Shown here: piece after piece, positions 1 to 8,921 of the stretch | Layout of the letters: the number at the start of each line of letters is the position of its first letter | How positions within the stretch are numbered: the first letter of the stretch is position 1 | Origin: a virus | Virus record (IMG/VR): IMGVR_UViG_3300000117_000011 | Coordinates: 18,119 to 82,118 of that record | Reading direction: 5' to 3' (one strand) | DNA length: 64,000 nucleotides | The notes under the pieces: model-generated | Told to the model about the DNA's origin: nothing | What the model saw: only the letters and a program-made list of their open reading frames with translations | Databases searched by the model: none | Made by a program: the position numbers and the translations under genes

Positions 1-978
1 GCAAAAAGATACAATCCTTATACAGAAGTTATTGTTATAACTAAAGACATAAATCTTAGAGTAAAATGTGATGCTGTCGGAATACTATCTAATGATTATT
101 ACGCAGATTATGAATTCATTCAAAAAGATAATCTTTACAAAGGATACGAAGAAATAATTACTTCACATGATATTATAAATTCAGTTTATACCAATAAAAA
201 ACTTTTAATAGACAAAATCCCTGAAATTGAAAAAAACAACGTTTTATTGACTGAAAATCAATTTGCTGTTCTTAGAACAGATTACAATAATCAATCATGT
301 CTTTCTGTTAAAAAAGGTGAATATATTTGCTTAGTCGAAAAAAATTCTAAGCTAGGAATAGAACCTAAAAATAAAGAGCAAACTTTTGCTTTAGATCTTT
401 TAATGGATGATAAAATATCACTTGTTTCATTGACAGGTATTCCTGGAAGCGGTAAAACTTATTTAGCTTTGATGACTGCACTTAAATTTATTGAAATGGA
501 AAAAAAGAAAAGAATTATATTTACCAGACCAATTCAGACTGTCGGTAAAGATATAGGATTTCTGCCTGGTGACATAAGCGAAAAAATGTCGCCTTGGTTA
601 GCGCCTATTGTTGATAATTTTAGGAATCAATTTGGTGATTTAACTTATTTTGAAATGATGATTGAAAAAGGTCAAATAGATGTTGCACCTTTATCACATA
701 TTAGAGGAAGAAGTTTTAACGACGCGATAATTATAGTTGACGAAGCTCAAAATGCAACTGTGCACGAGCTCAAAACAGTGATTACAAGAACTGGTAAAAA
801 CTCAAAAATAATACTTTTAGGTGATATTGAGCAAGTTGATTTGCCTTATATTAATAAATTTTCTAATGGATTAACAATAATTGTTGAAAAATTAAAAAAT
901 GAAAAAATAACAGGACACGTTAATTTTGAAAAAGGCTATAGATCAGAACTTGCTAATATCGCTGCAAAAATAATATAA
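1..978 (+). CDS. phoH: PIN-PhoH family ATPase (5' end outside window)
   Basis: The frame is open from the first base, so the gene begins upstream and 325 C-terminal residues are visible. The first ~75 residues look like the end of a PIN nuclease domain: VIVITKDINLRVKCDAVG matches the late part of PIN domains fused to PhoH, with a conserved acidic residue in the TKD motif. The PhoH ATPase core follows, with Walker A GIPGSGKT at nt 436-459 and Walker B IIIVDEAQN at nt 727-753. Known family: PIN-PhoH proteins couple an RNase-like domain to a P-loop ATPase and act on RNA; PhoH alone is very common in marine phages. Inference: the phage uses it in RNA turnover or stress metabolism. A TTG at 247 could be read as a start, but it lies inside the domain and is not needed. 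The stop overlaps the AAGGA ribosome site of the next gene. Confidence 0.88.
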   Translation, partial: AKRYNPYTEVIVITKDINLRVKCDAVGILSNDYYADYEFIQKDNLYKGYEEIITSHDIINSVYTNKKLLIDKIPEIEKNNVLLTENQFAVLRTDYNNQSCLSVKKGEYICLVEKNSKLGIEPKNKEQTFALDLLMDDKISLVSLTGIPGSGKTYLALMTALKFIEMEKKKRIIFTRPIQTVGKDIGFLPGDISEKMSPWLAPIVDNFRNQFGDLTYFEMMIEKGQIDVAPLSHIRGRSFNDAIIIVDEAQNATVHELKTVITRTGKNSKIILLGDIEQVDLPYINKFSNGLTIIVEKLKNEKITGHVNFEKGYRSELANIAAKII

Positions 979-988
979 GGATAGTAAC

Positions 989-1312
989 ATGACAGCTAGT
1001 AAATATGATTTAAATCGATTTAAAAAAGTTTATCCTCTGATAAGAACAAAGCCCTTAATTCAAGAATTTACAGTTGTCGACGGTCTCGATGCAGAAACGA
1101 CTATTTTAAATTATACAAATTCTCATGCGCAAACATATAATTTTGTAAGAAGTTATACAACAATACCCACAGTTTCAGCTACACCTGAAGATGAAAATGT
1201 TAATGTCTATATAACAAGTTTGTCTATTTCATCTGTTACTATAGAGAGTTCAGCGCCATTTACGGGTAAAGTACATTTGCAAATTCTTAAGGACACAAGT
1301 CAAAATGTCTAA
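989..1312 (+). CDS. Small beta-rich protein, probably virion-associated
   Basis: 107 residues. AAGGA (977-981) lies 7 nt before the ATG and overlaps the phoH stop. The second half alternates hydrophobic and polar residues (VNVYITSLSISSVTIES, then GKVHLQIL), as in a compact beta-sandwich. The pattern of an aromatic, a 'P.V' step and paired strands resembles the H-type-lectin-like domains found in phage adhesins, but that is only a visual resemblance. It is followed by another small gene and then by four giant fibre genes, so a structural or fibre-attachment role is likely. The product is not recognised with certainty. Confidence 0.7.
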   Translation: MTASKYDLNRFKKVYPLIRTKPLIQEFTVVDGLDAETTILNYTNSHAQTYNFVRSYTTIPTVSATPEDENVNVYITSLSISSVTIESSAPFTGKVHLQILKDTSQNV

Positions 1313-1526
1313 CTATGAGCATGGTAGATTTATAATTGAGCAAGGAATTTACGATAAAACTGTGTATTTGAGCAATAGTTATAACAATGAAATAGTTATT
1401 AAGTTATCGCCTATAAACAAAAACATTAATGTATATTTATCTGATGTTCAAAATAATTATTTTGTAGCATCTAAAAGTTCGAATGAGGTGATAGAAGTTA
1501 GCTACGTAGTAATAGAAAGCGATTAA
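1305..1526 (+). CDS. Small hypothetical protein
   Basis: 73 residues. The start overlaps the end of the preceding gene by 8 nt, with AAGGA at 1289-1293, 11 nt before the ATG. The sequence is short, beta-prone and polar, with tyrosines and asparagines (IYDKTVYLSNSYNNE) and no cysteines, signal peptide or membrane segment. It is probably translationally coupled to the gene before it and lies only 2 nt before the first giant fibre gene, so it may belong to the same virion structure. Function unknown. Confidence 0.62.
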   Translation: MSNYEHGRFIIEQGIYDKTVYLSNSYNNEIVIKLSPINKNINVYLSDVQNNYFVASKSSNEVIEVSYVVIESD

Positions 1527-1528
1527 TA

Positions 1529-4500
1529 ATGCCAAAAGATTTTTTAAGTAGTCAAATAAAGACTGGCCAAATCATAGGATCAGGCTCTCAGGACAGACCA
1601 GAAGTTGTAATTGTAAATGCTGATGCAACTGATGGCGTGGGAGGCATCAATGCTGACGTTTTAACAAGTAAAGCTGGAGATGATGTATTTCTCTTTGTGA
1701 GTGGCACAATCGGAGGTAAAAATGCTTCAACGCCGAACTCAGTCTCAGTTTTTGGAGGCGATGTTGTTATAAGTGGCTCGTTATTTGATGCTAACGGTGA
1801 TTTAATAACTGGCGGAGGTGACGGCTTTCCAACTGGTTCAATAAATATTACGGGTTCAATAACACACACTCAAGGTGTAAATATAGGTTCTGCACCTGAC
1901 GATGATTATACAGATGGGCTATTTACAGACTTAACAGAAAATACATTGCTTGGTGATGTTATTGATAGATTTAACGAAGTATTAGGTAATTTAGCCCCAA
2001 AGCCGGCGCCTAATTTAAGCACGATAGCAGCAAGAAACGGCGGCAATCCATCATATTCAAAGTCTGGTTACCTTTCTTTCGGCGCGCTTAATCCTCAAGA
2101 AAGCTCTGGTTATAGTTCTGTCTTGAAAGAAATAAGCTCAGGGGATCCGACAGAAGATCTTCATTTTAGCGCTGTTAATGTCAACCAATTATACGAGCCA
2201 GTTGCATCTAGTCAAAATTTTCACAAGCTTGGTCTTACAGACGGGCAGCAAATTTTTGTAGGAGAATTAAATATTCATGTTACAAATGATACATATACAA
2301 ATTCTATTATAAACTATTCAGACACAGCTTTTAATGACGGTGACAAAGGTGAATTAAAACTTTATCGTAACAACACGTTGCTACATACATTAGACTTATC
2401 AACTCTTCCTGCAGGCACAAGCTCAAGTTTAAATAATAACGGATCTGGTTTTTTTAGTATTACTGATAGTAGTTTTGGAAAATTTTCAAATAACGAAGTA
2501 TTTAACCTGTTTAGTCACAGAAATGCTATGTGGATTTTAGATCCAGCAGATCAAGTTAATGGATTAAATTTTGTTACAATAGTTCATGAAGTAGGTGCTG
2601 ATGAAAGAACAACAACTTCTGCACAATGGGTTAATGATAACAATAACGACCCATTAACAGTTACGTCTTCTACCTTAGTTTTTAACACAACAGATACCAC
2701 AGTTTCAGAAATAAAACATATATCAGGTGTAAAATATTTTAAAGGCGCAAGTTTAGACTACAGTGCTGATATTGAAAATTTTTATAAGTTTGTATATGAT
2801 AAAACACCTGTAACTTTTAGTGCAAGTGAAAATGCAGGCTCAGCTAGCTTAAGCTTTTCTTCTTTCGTAATACCAGATATTGATACTGCTACAGAAGATC
2901 ATACTAAAACTTTGAGCATAACCTCTTCTAGCCAGATTGGTTTACCAAATAGTAATAGAATAATTACTAGTAATTCTGAGGGCTTTGGTATTGAGTCAAA
3001 CATAACACACCCGTTAAAGAGTATTGCTTCTGTTGATACTATTAGCAGAGCTAGGGGTATTCTCATAGACAACGTTAATCCTACAAGCACAGTCACTTTA
3101 GAAAACTTTGATGATGAAGATTATAGACTTATTATTGGTGATTATTTAAATCAAGCTGATATCAATACTGGTAACGAGTGGGATGAAACACAGACATTAA
3201 TTATCGGAAATCTAGGCTATGAAGATAGCTTGTTAATTCACAATGGTAAATTAATGTCAACAACTAATTCTTCAATTGTTAATGGTGCTAATTTTTCTTC
3301 TTTAGATAACAGTCCTGCTAGCAATGTTGATTATTCTACTACCAATATAAAAGGTACAGCGAAATTTTATATTAGAAAATTTAAAAATGAAACAGAAAAT
3401 TCAGTCAGAGATTTTAGTTATAGAATTTCTGGTAATAGCGAAATGCTTGAAGGAACAACGTTGTCTGATCCTACAAACAGTATTAATGTTTCGTTTAAGA
3501 TACCTGGAAAAACTGGCTGGATGGATGCAGCGAAGGACTTTATATACAACAATACATCAGACAGCGACGGTGGTAAAAACGGAACCTTTACGTCAGTTAC
3601 TAATTCAAATCCAGAAAATTACTTTACTTTTGGAACGCAAGAGTTGTTAGATGACGAGTATATGATTGTTAGGGTAAGATCAAATAAATTGTGGTCTGGT
3701 AATTTAGAAAGCATTAGTGTAGACTTTAACGATGGTGTTGCAAATACAAATATAGTAAGTTTAACAGAAACAGACTTTTTAAACATAGATAACAGTGTTG
3801 ATGCTTCTAATGTTAAGTTAAGTTTTGGTACCTCGTTAGTTAAGAATCAAGATTATGAATACGAAACAACAGGCGACGTTACTTTTTCTACTACACCAAA
3901 TGATGGTTTAGGAGACGCTATTCAATATACAAAACATAATGACTACATAAGCACAACTCTTGACGGAACTTTTGTTCTAAGTTCGATTACAAATGAAAAC
4001 TACTTTTCTTTAACAACACCTTCAACTTTAGCTGCTTCTCCTAACCCTATTGAAATTGTAACAAGCGGAGCAACAATACTTTACGAGCTTAGTGATCCTA
4101 ATGATTTATCAACAAAATCAGAAAGCTTATTGGCAAATAGCTTTTCTTCACACGGCATGCAATTTGAAGAAGATAAAGATTATTATTTTTGGCGTGAGTC
4201 AGATAATCACTGGTATTTTAGTGAAACTAGTTTTCCACACGATCCAAACGGTACAGGACCATATGCAAATGTTACTGGAATTAGTGGTGTAGGTGTTGCT
4301 GATGCAAATAGTCAATACGTAGCTTCAACTTTAAGTAACGGTACTGTTAGAAAAGGTGTTTACGATGGCACACAGATAATTTCTGGAAGTATAAACGATA
4401 ATATTTCTGGTCAAGGTACAAATAACAATAATTTTCCTGATAATGCGTGGGGTAGAGGAGAAGCGCATAAAGGAACGTTAAGGCTTGAGATAAATGGGGT

Positions 4501-5941
4501 TACTCATCAAACTATTGATCTATCAGATATTACAACTTCTGGAAGCTTTTTGACTAACAATAGTGGCCTAATAATTTCAGCAGCCGCACAGACAAAAGAT
4601 AACAATGATCTCTCAGACTACCGATATTTTTATAGAACTGGCACTATTCAAATAGATCCAACACATCAAAGGCTTGGCTGGAATTATGCTAGAGTATTGC
4701 ATGAAATAGACGGAAGCACAACTGACACTACTAACTATGTAGAATGGGTAAACAATGACGCAGACGGACCTAATTTTGAATCAATATCAAATAGTAGCCT
4801 ATTAAGCTCTATTACAGAGTCTAGCGGGACATTTAGCGAGCCATTATCAGGTATATTTTATTTTCATACACCTGTAGGAACTTTATCGCAAGAAGTAAAT
4901 GATGTATACAAATATGTCTATAGTCCTGAAAGTAATGCTATTAACTATAGCACTTCAAACATATCAGTTAATTCAATAGCAGTTTCAGGTGATGGTGTAA
5001 ATAATAGTACAGTTAACAGTTCTTCTAGAACTTTGCCAAGCTTAGATACCAGTGTAACAGACGCATTTGATAAAAGCATTACCATTGAAGCTGATTTTAC
5101 ATACCAGAGTACAGTAAGTTTGCCAGGCAATTTAATATCTGCAGACCTAAACTACACTGTTAAACATCCTATGGGTGATGCTAGTTCTGGTCAAATTAAT
5201 CTCCCGAAGCCTTTAATATATAGAATTAATGATACAGAAACAGCTGTTATTGAAGATTTTTCAGCTGAGACTTATAGACTTCAAGACGATACGTTTGGAT
5301 ATAGTCAGCAATCTGCTATTGCTTCTGGATCATGGGACTCTTCAGAGAGTTTAGTCGGTAATAACGTTGGTCACTCTGGTGGTTTGCAAGTATTCAACAA
5401 TCAGTTGATATATCCCGCTATAAATTTTTCAAACGATTTGTCATCTTTGTTTGTAGGGCCGATTAATAATTCTGACTATTCAAATGCAAGTGCGACTAGC
5501 GAAAGAACTTTTTTAAGAAAGTTTCAAAATACTACAGCTAGCTCATTAAAAGGTTGTAAAATTCAAATAAAAGGACAAGGCTCTAAAATTTCAAACAAAG
5601 CTTTCGATAACTCATTAGGATCTTACGATCTAAATTCAGATGAAATTAAAGTTTTTGTCAAGATACCTGGACAAACAGGCTTCCTTGATATTGCAATACC
5701 ATGGACATCAGGACAATATAACGATGGAGATGGCAGTTTATCTGGAGATTTAAGCAGTGTTATTACTAATATAAATACAAGTGTAACAGAAGATAATGTA
5801 ACCAGAACAATCCAGGGAACAGAAAATAATATTACTTTTGGTGTAAAAGAAGTTTTATCTAACGAGTTCATAATAATTAATATAATTGCAAATGATTCTT
5901 GGTCTGGTAATTTAAATAGAATTGAAATAGTTTGGAGCTAA
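1529..5941 (+). CDS. Giant tail fibre/adhesin with duplicated module
   Basis: 1470 residues. The N-terminal ~120 residues are rich in Gly, Ser, Val and Asp and look like a virion-attachment region. A module of ~465-490 residues then occurs twice: about residues 271-735 and 979-1470. Diagnostic pairs are VNDNNNDP / VNNDADGP, FYKFVYDKTP / VYKYVYSPES, IPGKTGWMD / IPGQTGFLD and LWSGNLESI / SWSGNLNRI. The second copy forms the C-terminus. A ~240-residue stretch between the copies is unique. The composition (Ser, Thr, Asn, Asp; no Cys clusters, no hydrophobic segment) fits an extracellular beta-structured fibre. Neighbours on both sides are virion proteins. Inference: it binds a host surface receptor. 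I did not recognise an enzymatic motif. Confidence 0.85.
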   Translation: MPKDFLSSQIKTGQIIGSGSQDRPEVVIVNADATDGVGGINADVLTSKAGDDVFLFVSGTIGGKNASTPNSVSVFGGDVVISGSLFDANGDLITGGGDGFPTGSINITGSITHTQGVNIGSAPDDDYTDGLFTDLTENTLLGDVIDRFNEVLGNLAPKPAPNLSTIAARNGGNPSYSKSGYLSFGALNPQESSGYSSVLKEISSGDPTEDLHFSAVNVNQLYEPVASSQNFHKLGLTDGQQIFVGELNIHVTNDTYTNSIINYSDTAFNDGDKGELKLYRNNTLLHTLDLSTLPAGTSSSLNNNGSGFFSITDSSFGKFSNNEVFNLFSHRNAMWILDPADQVNGLNFVTIVHEVGADERTTTSAQWVNDNNNDPLTVTSSTLVFNTTDTTVSEIKHISGVKYFKGASLDYSADIENFYKFVYDKTPVTFSASENAGSASLSFSSFVIPDIDTATEDHTKTLSITSSSQIGLPNSNRIITSNSEGFGIESNITHPLKSIASVDTISRARGILIDNVNPTSTVTLENFDDEDYRLIIGDYLNQADINTGNEWDETQTLIIGNLGYEDSLLIHNGKLMSTTNSSIVNGANFSSLDNSPASNVDYSTTNIKGTAKFYIRKFKNETENSVRDFSYRISGNSEMLEGTTLSDPTNSINVSFKIPGKTGWMDAAKDFIYNNTSDSDGGKNGTFTSVTNSNPENYFTFGTQELLDDEYMIVRVRSNKLWSGNLESISVDFNDGVANTNIVSLTETDFLNIDNSVDASNVKLSFGTSLVKNQDYEYETTGDVTFSTTPNDGLGDAIQYTKHNDYISTTLDGTFVLSSITNENYFSLTTPSTLAASPNPIEIVTSGATILYELSDPNDLSTKSESLLANSFSSHGMQFEEDKDYYFWRESDNHWYFSETSFPHDPNGTGPYANVTGISGVGVADANSQYVASTLSNGTVRKGVYDGTQIISGSINDNISGQGTNNNNFPDNAWGRGEAHKGTLRLEINGVTHQTIDLSDITTSGSFLTNNSGLIISAAAQTKDNNDLSDYRYFYRTGTIQIDPTHQRLGWNYARVLHEIDGSTTDTTNYVEWVNNDADGPNFESISNSSLLSSITESSGTFSEPLSGIFYFHTPVGTLSQEVNDVYKYVYSPESNAINYSTSNISVNSIAVSGDGVNNSTVNSSSRTLPSLDTSVTDAFDKSITIEADFTYQSTVSLPGNLISADLNYTVKHPMGDASSGQINLPKPLIYRINDTETAVIEDFSAETYRLQDDTFGYSQQSAIASGSWDSSESLVGNNVGHSGGLQVFNNQLIYPAINFSNDLSSLFVGPINNSDYSNASATSERTFLRKFQNTTASSLKGCKIQIKGQGSKISNKAFDNSLGSYDLNSDEIKVFVKIPGQTGFLDIAIPWTSGQYNDGDGSLSGDLSSVITNINTSVTEDNVTRTIQGTENNITFGVKEVLSNEFIIINIIANDSWSGNLNRIEIVWS
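2335..5941 (+). repeat. Diverged internal duplication in the first fibre gene
   Basis: Copy 1 spans roughly 2335-3735 and copy 2 roughly 4455-5941, in the same reading frame. The copies share order and key residues over more than 450 codons but have clearly diverged at both protein and DNA level, so the duplication is old compared with the DNA-level repeats in the later fibre genes. Confidence 0.8.
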
Positions 5942-5944
5942 ATA

Positions 5945-8821
5945 ATGAGTTTTTCTAGTGCATCAAAGGAGCAAATATCTTTAAAAAAGCTTTTAGGTAA
6001 AGCTCATACAAAAAATGAATCAGAATTTTATAATGAAAGCAAAAGTTCAGGCGTTTCAGTCAATGCAAATACAGTTTTTGCTGAAGATATTCCAAGCAGT
6101 CCTTCGAGTTTAAGTCAGAATCAAACAACTAATGATATAGTTGAGCATGTTAGATTAGAACTAACCCCACTTACAGAATCGATTCAAGATGGAAAGTATC
6201 ATGCTTTTTCTGCAGCATTACCTGCTACATATGAAGACAATGCTAGCCATTCTAAAGTAGGCAACGGAAGTTTTAATAATTCTACTAGCATTCATTCAAC
6301 ACAAGGTAAAGTTCAATTTGTTTCTGACTCAGCAGGTTTAGATTACGAAGTTAAAGTTTATAACGGTGGGACAGATTCAGGAATAGATTCAGGTTCTAGA
6401 ATTCCTATCCTTGACAATAGACGTTGGTACTTTGACTATTTTAACGGTGTACTTTTTCAACAAAATCCTAAGTTTAGCTCGAGTATTCAAAGTGTAACAA
6501 CCAGTCTTACTTCAGGCAAAAGCTACCAAATTAAAACTAAAGGAAATACAACAGATGCACAGTGGCGATCATTAGGTATTCCTTTGAGCGTTACACCCGA
6601 AGCTGGCGTATCTTTTATTGCAGCTGCCTCTTTACCTGTTGACGTTTCAGGCTTTGGCAACGGTGAAGTTTATCCAGCAGAAAATCCTGAGCATATCGAA
6701 GCATTTCTCTACATTGGTAAGATGGCAAGCGAAAGATTTACTGAAGGCAGTGGAGGCGGTACTTCTGTAATTAGTGATCTATCTGATGTAAACTCATCAG
6801 GAGTATCACAAGATCAGATATTAAGATGGAATGGCAGTACTTTTATACCAAGCGACGATATTAATACACAGTTGACAAACGAACAGGTTCAAGATATTGT
6901 TGGTGAAATGGTTTCTGGAAGTGCAAATTCAGGAATCAGTGTGACATACGCTGACAACAATTCTGCAGCTGGGAAACTTAACTTTGATGTTGATTTAAGT
7001 TCTTTTTCTATAAATGCTCTTTCTGACGTAGACACATCAAGCGCAGCAGACGGAAAAATTCTTAAGTTTGTTAGCGGTTCTTTAGTCGCTTCTGATGAAA
7101 CTGATACTAATACACAACGAACAAACGAGGAAATTCAAGATATCGTTGGTGAAATGGTTTCTGGAAGTACAATGACAGGAATCAATGTAACATATGCTGA
7201 TAACAATGCTTCAGCTGGGAAACTTGACTTTGCTGTTGATTTAAGTTCTTTTTCTATAAATGCTCTTACTGATGTTGATACGGCGAGTATTTCAGAAGGT
7301 CAAGTTCTCAAGTTTAATAGCGGTTCTTTAGTTGCTTCTGACGAAACTGATACACAGTTGACAAACGAGCAAGTTCAAGATATTGTTGGTGAAATGGTTT
7401 CTGGGAGTACAAATTTAGGAATCAGTATAACGTACGCTGATAACAATGCTTCAGCTGGGAAACTTAACTTTACTGTTGATAATACGATCGCTCGATTAGC
7501 TGATCCAGCCTTTACTGGGATTCCAACAGCACCGACTGCCGACTCTGGGTCTAATGATACGCAAATTGCAACTACAGCTTTTGTTAACACTGAATTGTCA
7601 GAATATGTAATTGCTAGCGCTTTAAGTTTAAATAGCTTAAATGATGTATCTTTTGTAAGTGGATCAGATGCTCAAATATTAGTTTATAGTCACACCAACG
7701 ATAGCGACGATACTAATGACAACTGGCAAAATGTAACAATTTCCGGGGATGCAACAATTAGTAATTCCGGCTTTGTAACAATAACTACAGGTAGCATTTC
7801 AAATTCAAAAATTAACACACCTTATATTGACATCTTATCAGGTGCATCTACAGATAGACTTAATTTAGGTGAAATACTTACTGTTACAGGATCTTTAAAT
7901 GAAATCGAAGTTTCAATAACCAACGACGTTTCAGGATCGACTCCGGGTGCAACACTGTCTATTGGACTACCTGATGATGTTAAAGTTGAAGGTGATCTTA
8001 CTGTTGGAGGTGATCTATATTTAAGTGGATCAGCAACTACAATTGTTACTACTAATTTAGACGTAACTGACTCTATAATTAGTTTAAACAACGGTATAAT
8101 TGGTGATGATCCTAACAATCCTGTTGCAAATCCTGATGCTAATGATATTGGTTTGTTTTTTGATCGAGGTGCATTAAGTCCTGCGCTATTTTTTTGGGAT
8201 GAAGCAGACGACGTATTTAAACTAGGAATTAATTCCGGAAGTATTGATTCGACAGCTAATGATTTGCATGACGGAAATTTTGGATATTCAGTCCTTAAAA
8301 TTGCAACAGCAAAAAATCAAAGTAACGAAACAGACTTAACATCTAATGATAACACAGCTGCGACGACTGAATGGACGACTTCTAAGATTGCAAACACTTC
8401 AATTAATGATTTATCTAACGTTGTTGGTGCTGCTGTAGGAAAAGTTCTTAAATTTAATTCTGATCTTGAACTGGTTCCTGAAGACGCTAGTGAATTTACT
8501 GCTGATACTTCGTCGTTGTGGGCAGAAGGTGATATTCAAAACCCAAATGACCCTGAAGCAGATCAAGTAAGAGAGCTTTTTCCTCACGGAATAATCGATG
8601 GTACTTTAGACACAGGAATGTTTGCAATTAATTTAAGTGCTGGTAGTATTAACTATTCTGATCCAAACGTAACATTACATAGTGTTTTAGAAGAGTTAAG
8701 CTCTATGAATGCTTATACACCGTCCACAAGATCATCAGCGAATATAGATGATACTTTTTTTGAAATTTATACTGATCCCAATGATGATAGTGGAGCTGAA
8801 TGTATTCGACCAAAAGAGTAA
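5945..8821 (+). CDS. Tail fibre protein with tandem repeats
   Basis: 958 residues. GGAG (5934-5937) lies 7 nt before the ATG. The N-terminus contains LKKLLGKAHT and, near residue 160, RRWYFDYFNGVLFQQ, a pattern I associate with structural proteins of marine T4-like phages. Residues ~308-513 hold three copies of an 80-82-residue repeat (NEQVQDIVGEMVSGS, then ITYADNNASAGKL). Directly after them comes a classical tail-fibre repeat, with PTAPTADSG followed by TQIATTAFV, as in the phage tail fibre repeat family. The C-terminal part is Ser/Thr/Asp-rich. Inference: a trimeric fibre whose shaft is built from these repeats. The enzymatic motifs I know are absent. It lies 3 nt after the first fibre gene and 100 nt before the next one. 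Confidence 0.88.
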   Translation: MSFSSASKEQISLKKLLGKAHTKNESEFYNESKSSGVSVNANTVFAEDIPSSPSSLSQNQTTNDIVEHVRLELTPLTESIQDGKYHAFSAALPATYEDNASHSKVGNGSFNNSTSIHSTQGKVQFVSDSAGLDYEVKVYNGGTDSGIDSGSRIPILDNRRWYFDYFNGVLFQQNPKFSSSIQSVTTSLTSGKSYQIKTKGNTTDAQWRSLGIPLSVTPEAGVSFIAAASLPVDVSGFGNGEVYPAENPEHIEAFLYIGKMASERFTEGSGGGTSVISDLSDVNSSGVSQDQILRWNGSTFIPSDDINTQLTNEQVQDIVGEMVSGSANSGISVTYADNNSAAGKLNFDVDLSSFSINALSDVDTSSAADGKILKFVSGSLVASDETDTNTQRTNEEIQDIVGEMVSGSTMTGINVTYADNNASAGKLDFAVDLSSFSINALTDVDTASISEGQVLKFNSGSLVASDETDTQLTNEQVQDIVGEMVSGSTNLGISITYADNNASAGKLNFTVDNTIARLADPAFTGIPTAPTADSGSNDTQIATTAFVNTELSEYVIASALSLNSLNDVSFVSGSDAQILVYSHTNDSDDTNDNWQNVTISGDATISNSGFVTITTGSISNSKINTPYIDILSGASTDRLNLGEILTVTGSLNEIEVSITNDVSGSTPGATLSIGLPDDVKVEGDLTVGGDLYLSGSATTIVTTNLDVTDSIISLNNGIIGDDPNNPVANPDANDIGLFFDRGALSPALFFWDEADDVFKLGINSGSIDSTANDLHDGNFGYSVLKIATAKNQSNETDLTSNDNTAATTEWTTSKIANTSINDLSNVVGAAVGKVLKFNSDLELVPEDASEFTADTSSLWAEGDIQNPNDPEADQVRELFPHGIIDGTLDTGMFAINLSAGSINYSDPNVTLHSVLEELSSMNAYTPSTRSSANIDDTFFEIYTDPNDDSGAECIRPKE
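6866..7483 (+). repeat. Three tandem in-frame repeats (246, 240 and ~130 bp)
   Basis: Units begin at 6866, 7112 and 7352. The DNA is highly similar among units; for example GTTGGTGAAATGGTTTCTGG is present in all three. The third unit is truncated and leads into the ATTAFV-type fibre repeat. Tandem units of this kind allow changes in shaft length by recombination or slippage. Confidence 0.9.
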
Positions 8822-8921
8822 ACACAAATAATATATGATAATATTGAAATCAAATTTATAATTTTATCATCTAACAAATAGTTATATAAGAAAAAGAATA
8901 TTAAGTTAGGATTGTAATAAT
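8822..8921 (+). promoter_or_regulatory. 100-bp AT-rich intergenic region before the 1971-aa fibre
   Basis: This is one of the two longest non-coding gaps in the window. It contains GTTATATAAG (8881-8890), similar to GTTATATAAT before the next fibre gene (15201-15210), and a short CTAAC/GTTAG inverted repeat (8871-8875, 8905-8909) that touches the AGGA ribosome site (8908-8911). ATGATAA/TTATCAT (8835-8841, 8864-8870) could form a weak AT-only hairpin. A promoter is likely on position alone; the exact element is not certain. Confidence 0.35.

Noticed and set aside
247-978. TTG at 247 as the phoH start
   Set aside because: The frame is open to the window edge and the upstream translation matches a PIN domain, so the gene starts outside the window.
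8871-8911. Third RBS-masking hairpin before the 1971-aa fibre
   Set aside because: Only a 5-bp CTAAC/GTTAG stem with a long loop and no good TATAAATA match; not comparable with the two 11-bp cases.
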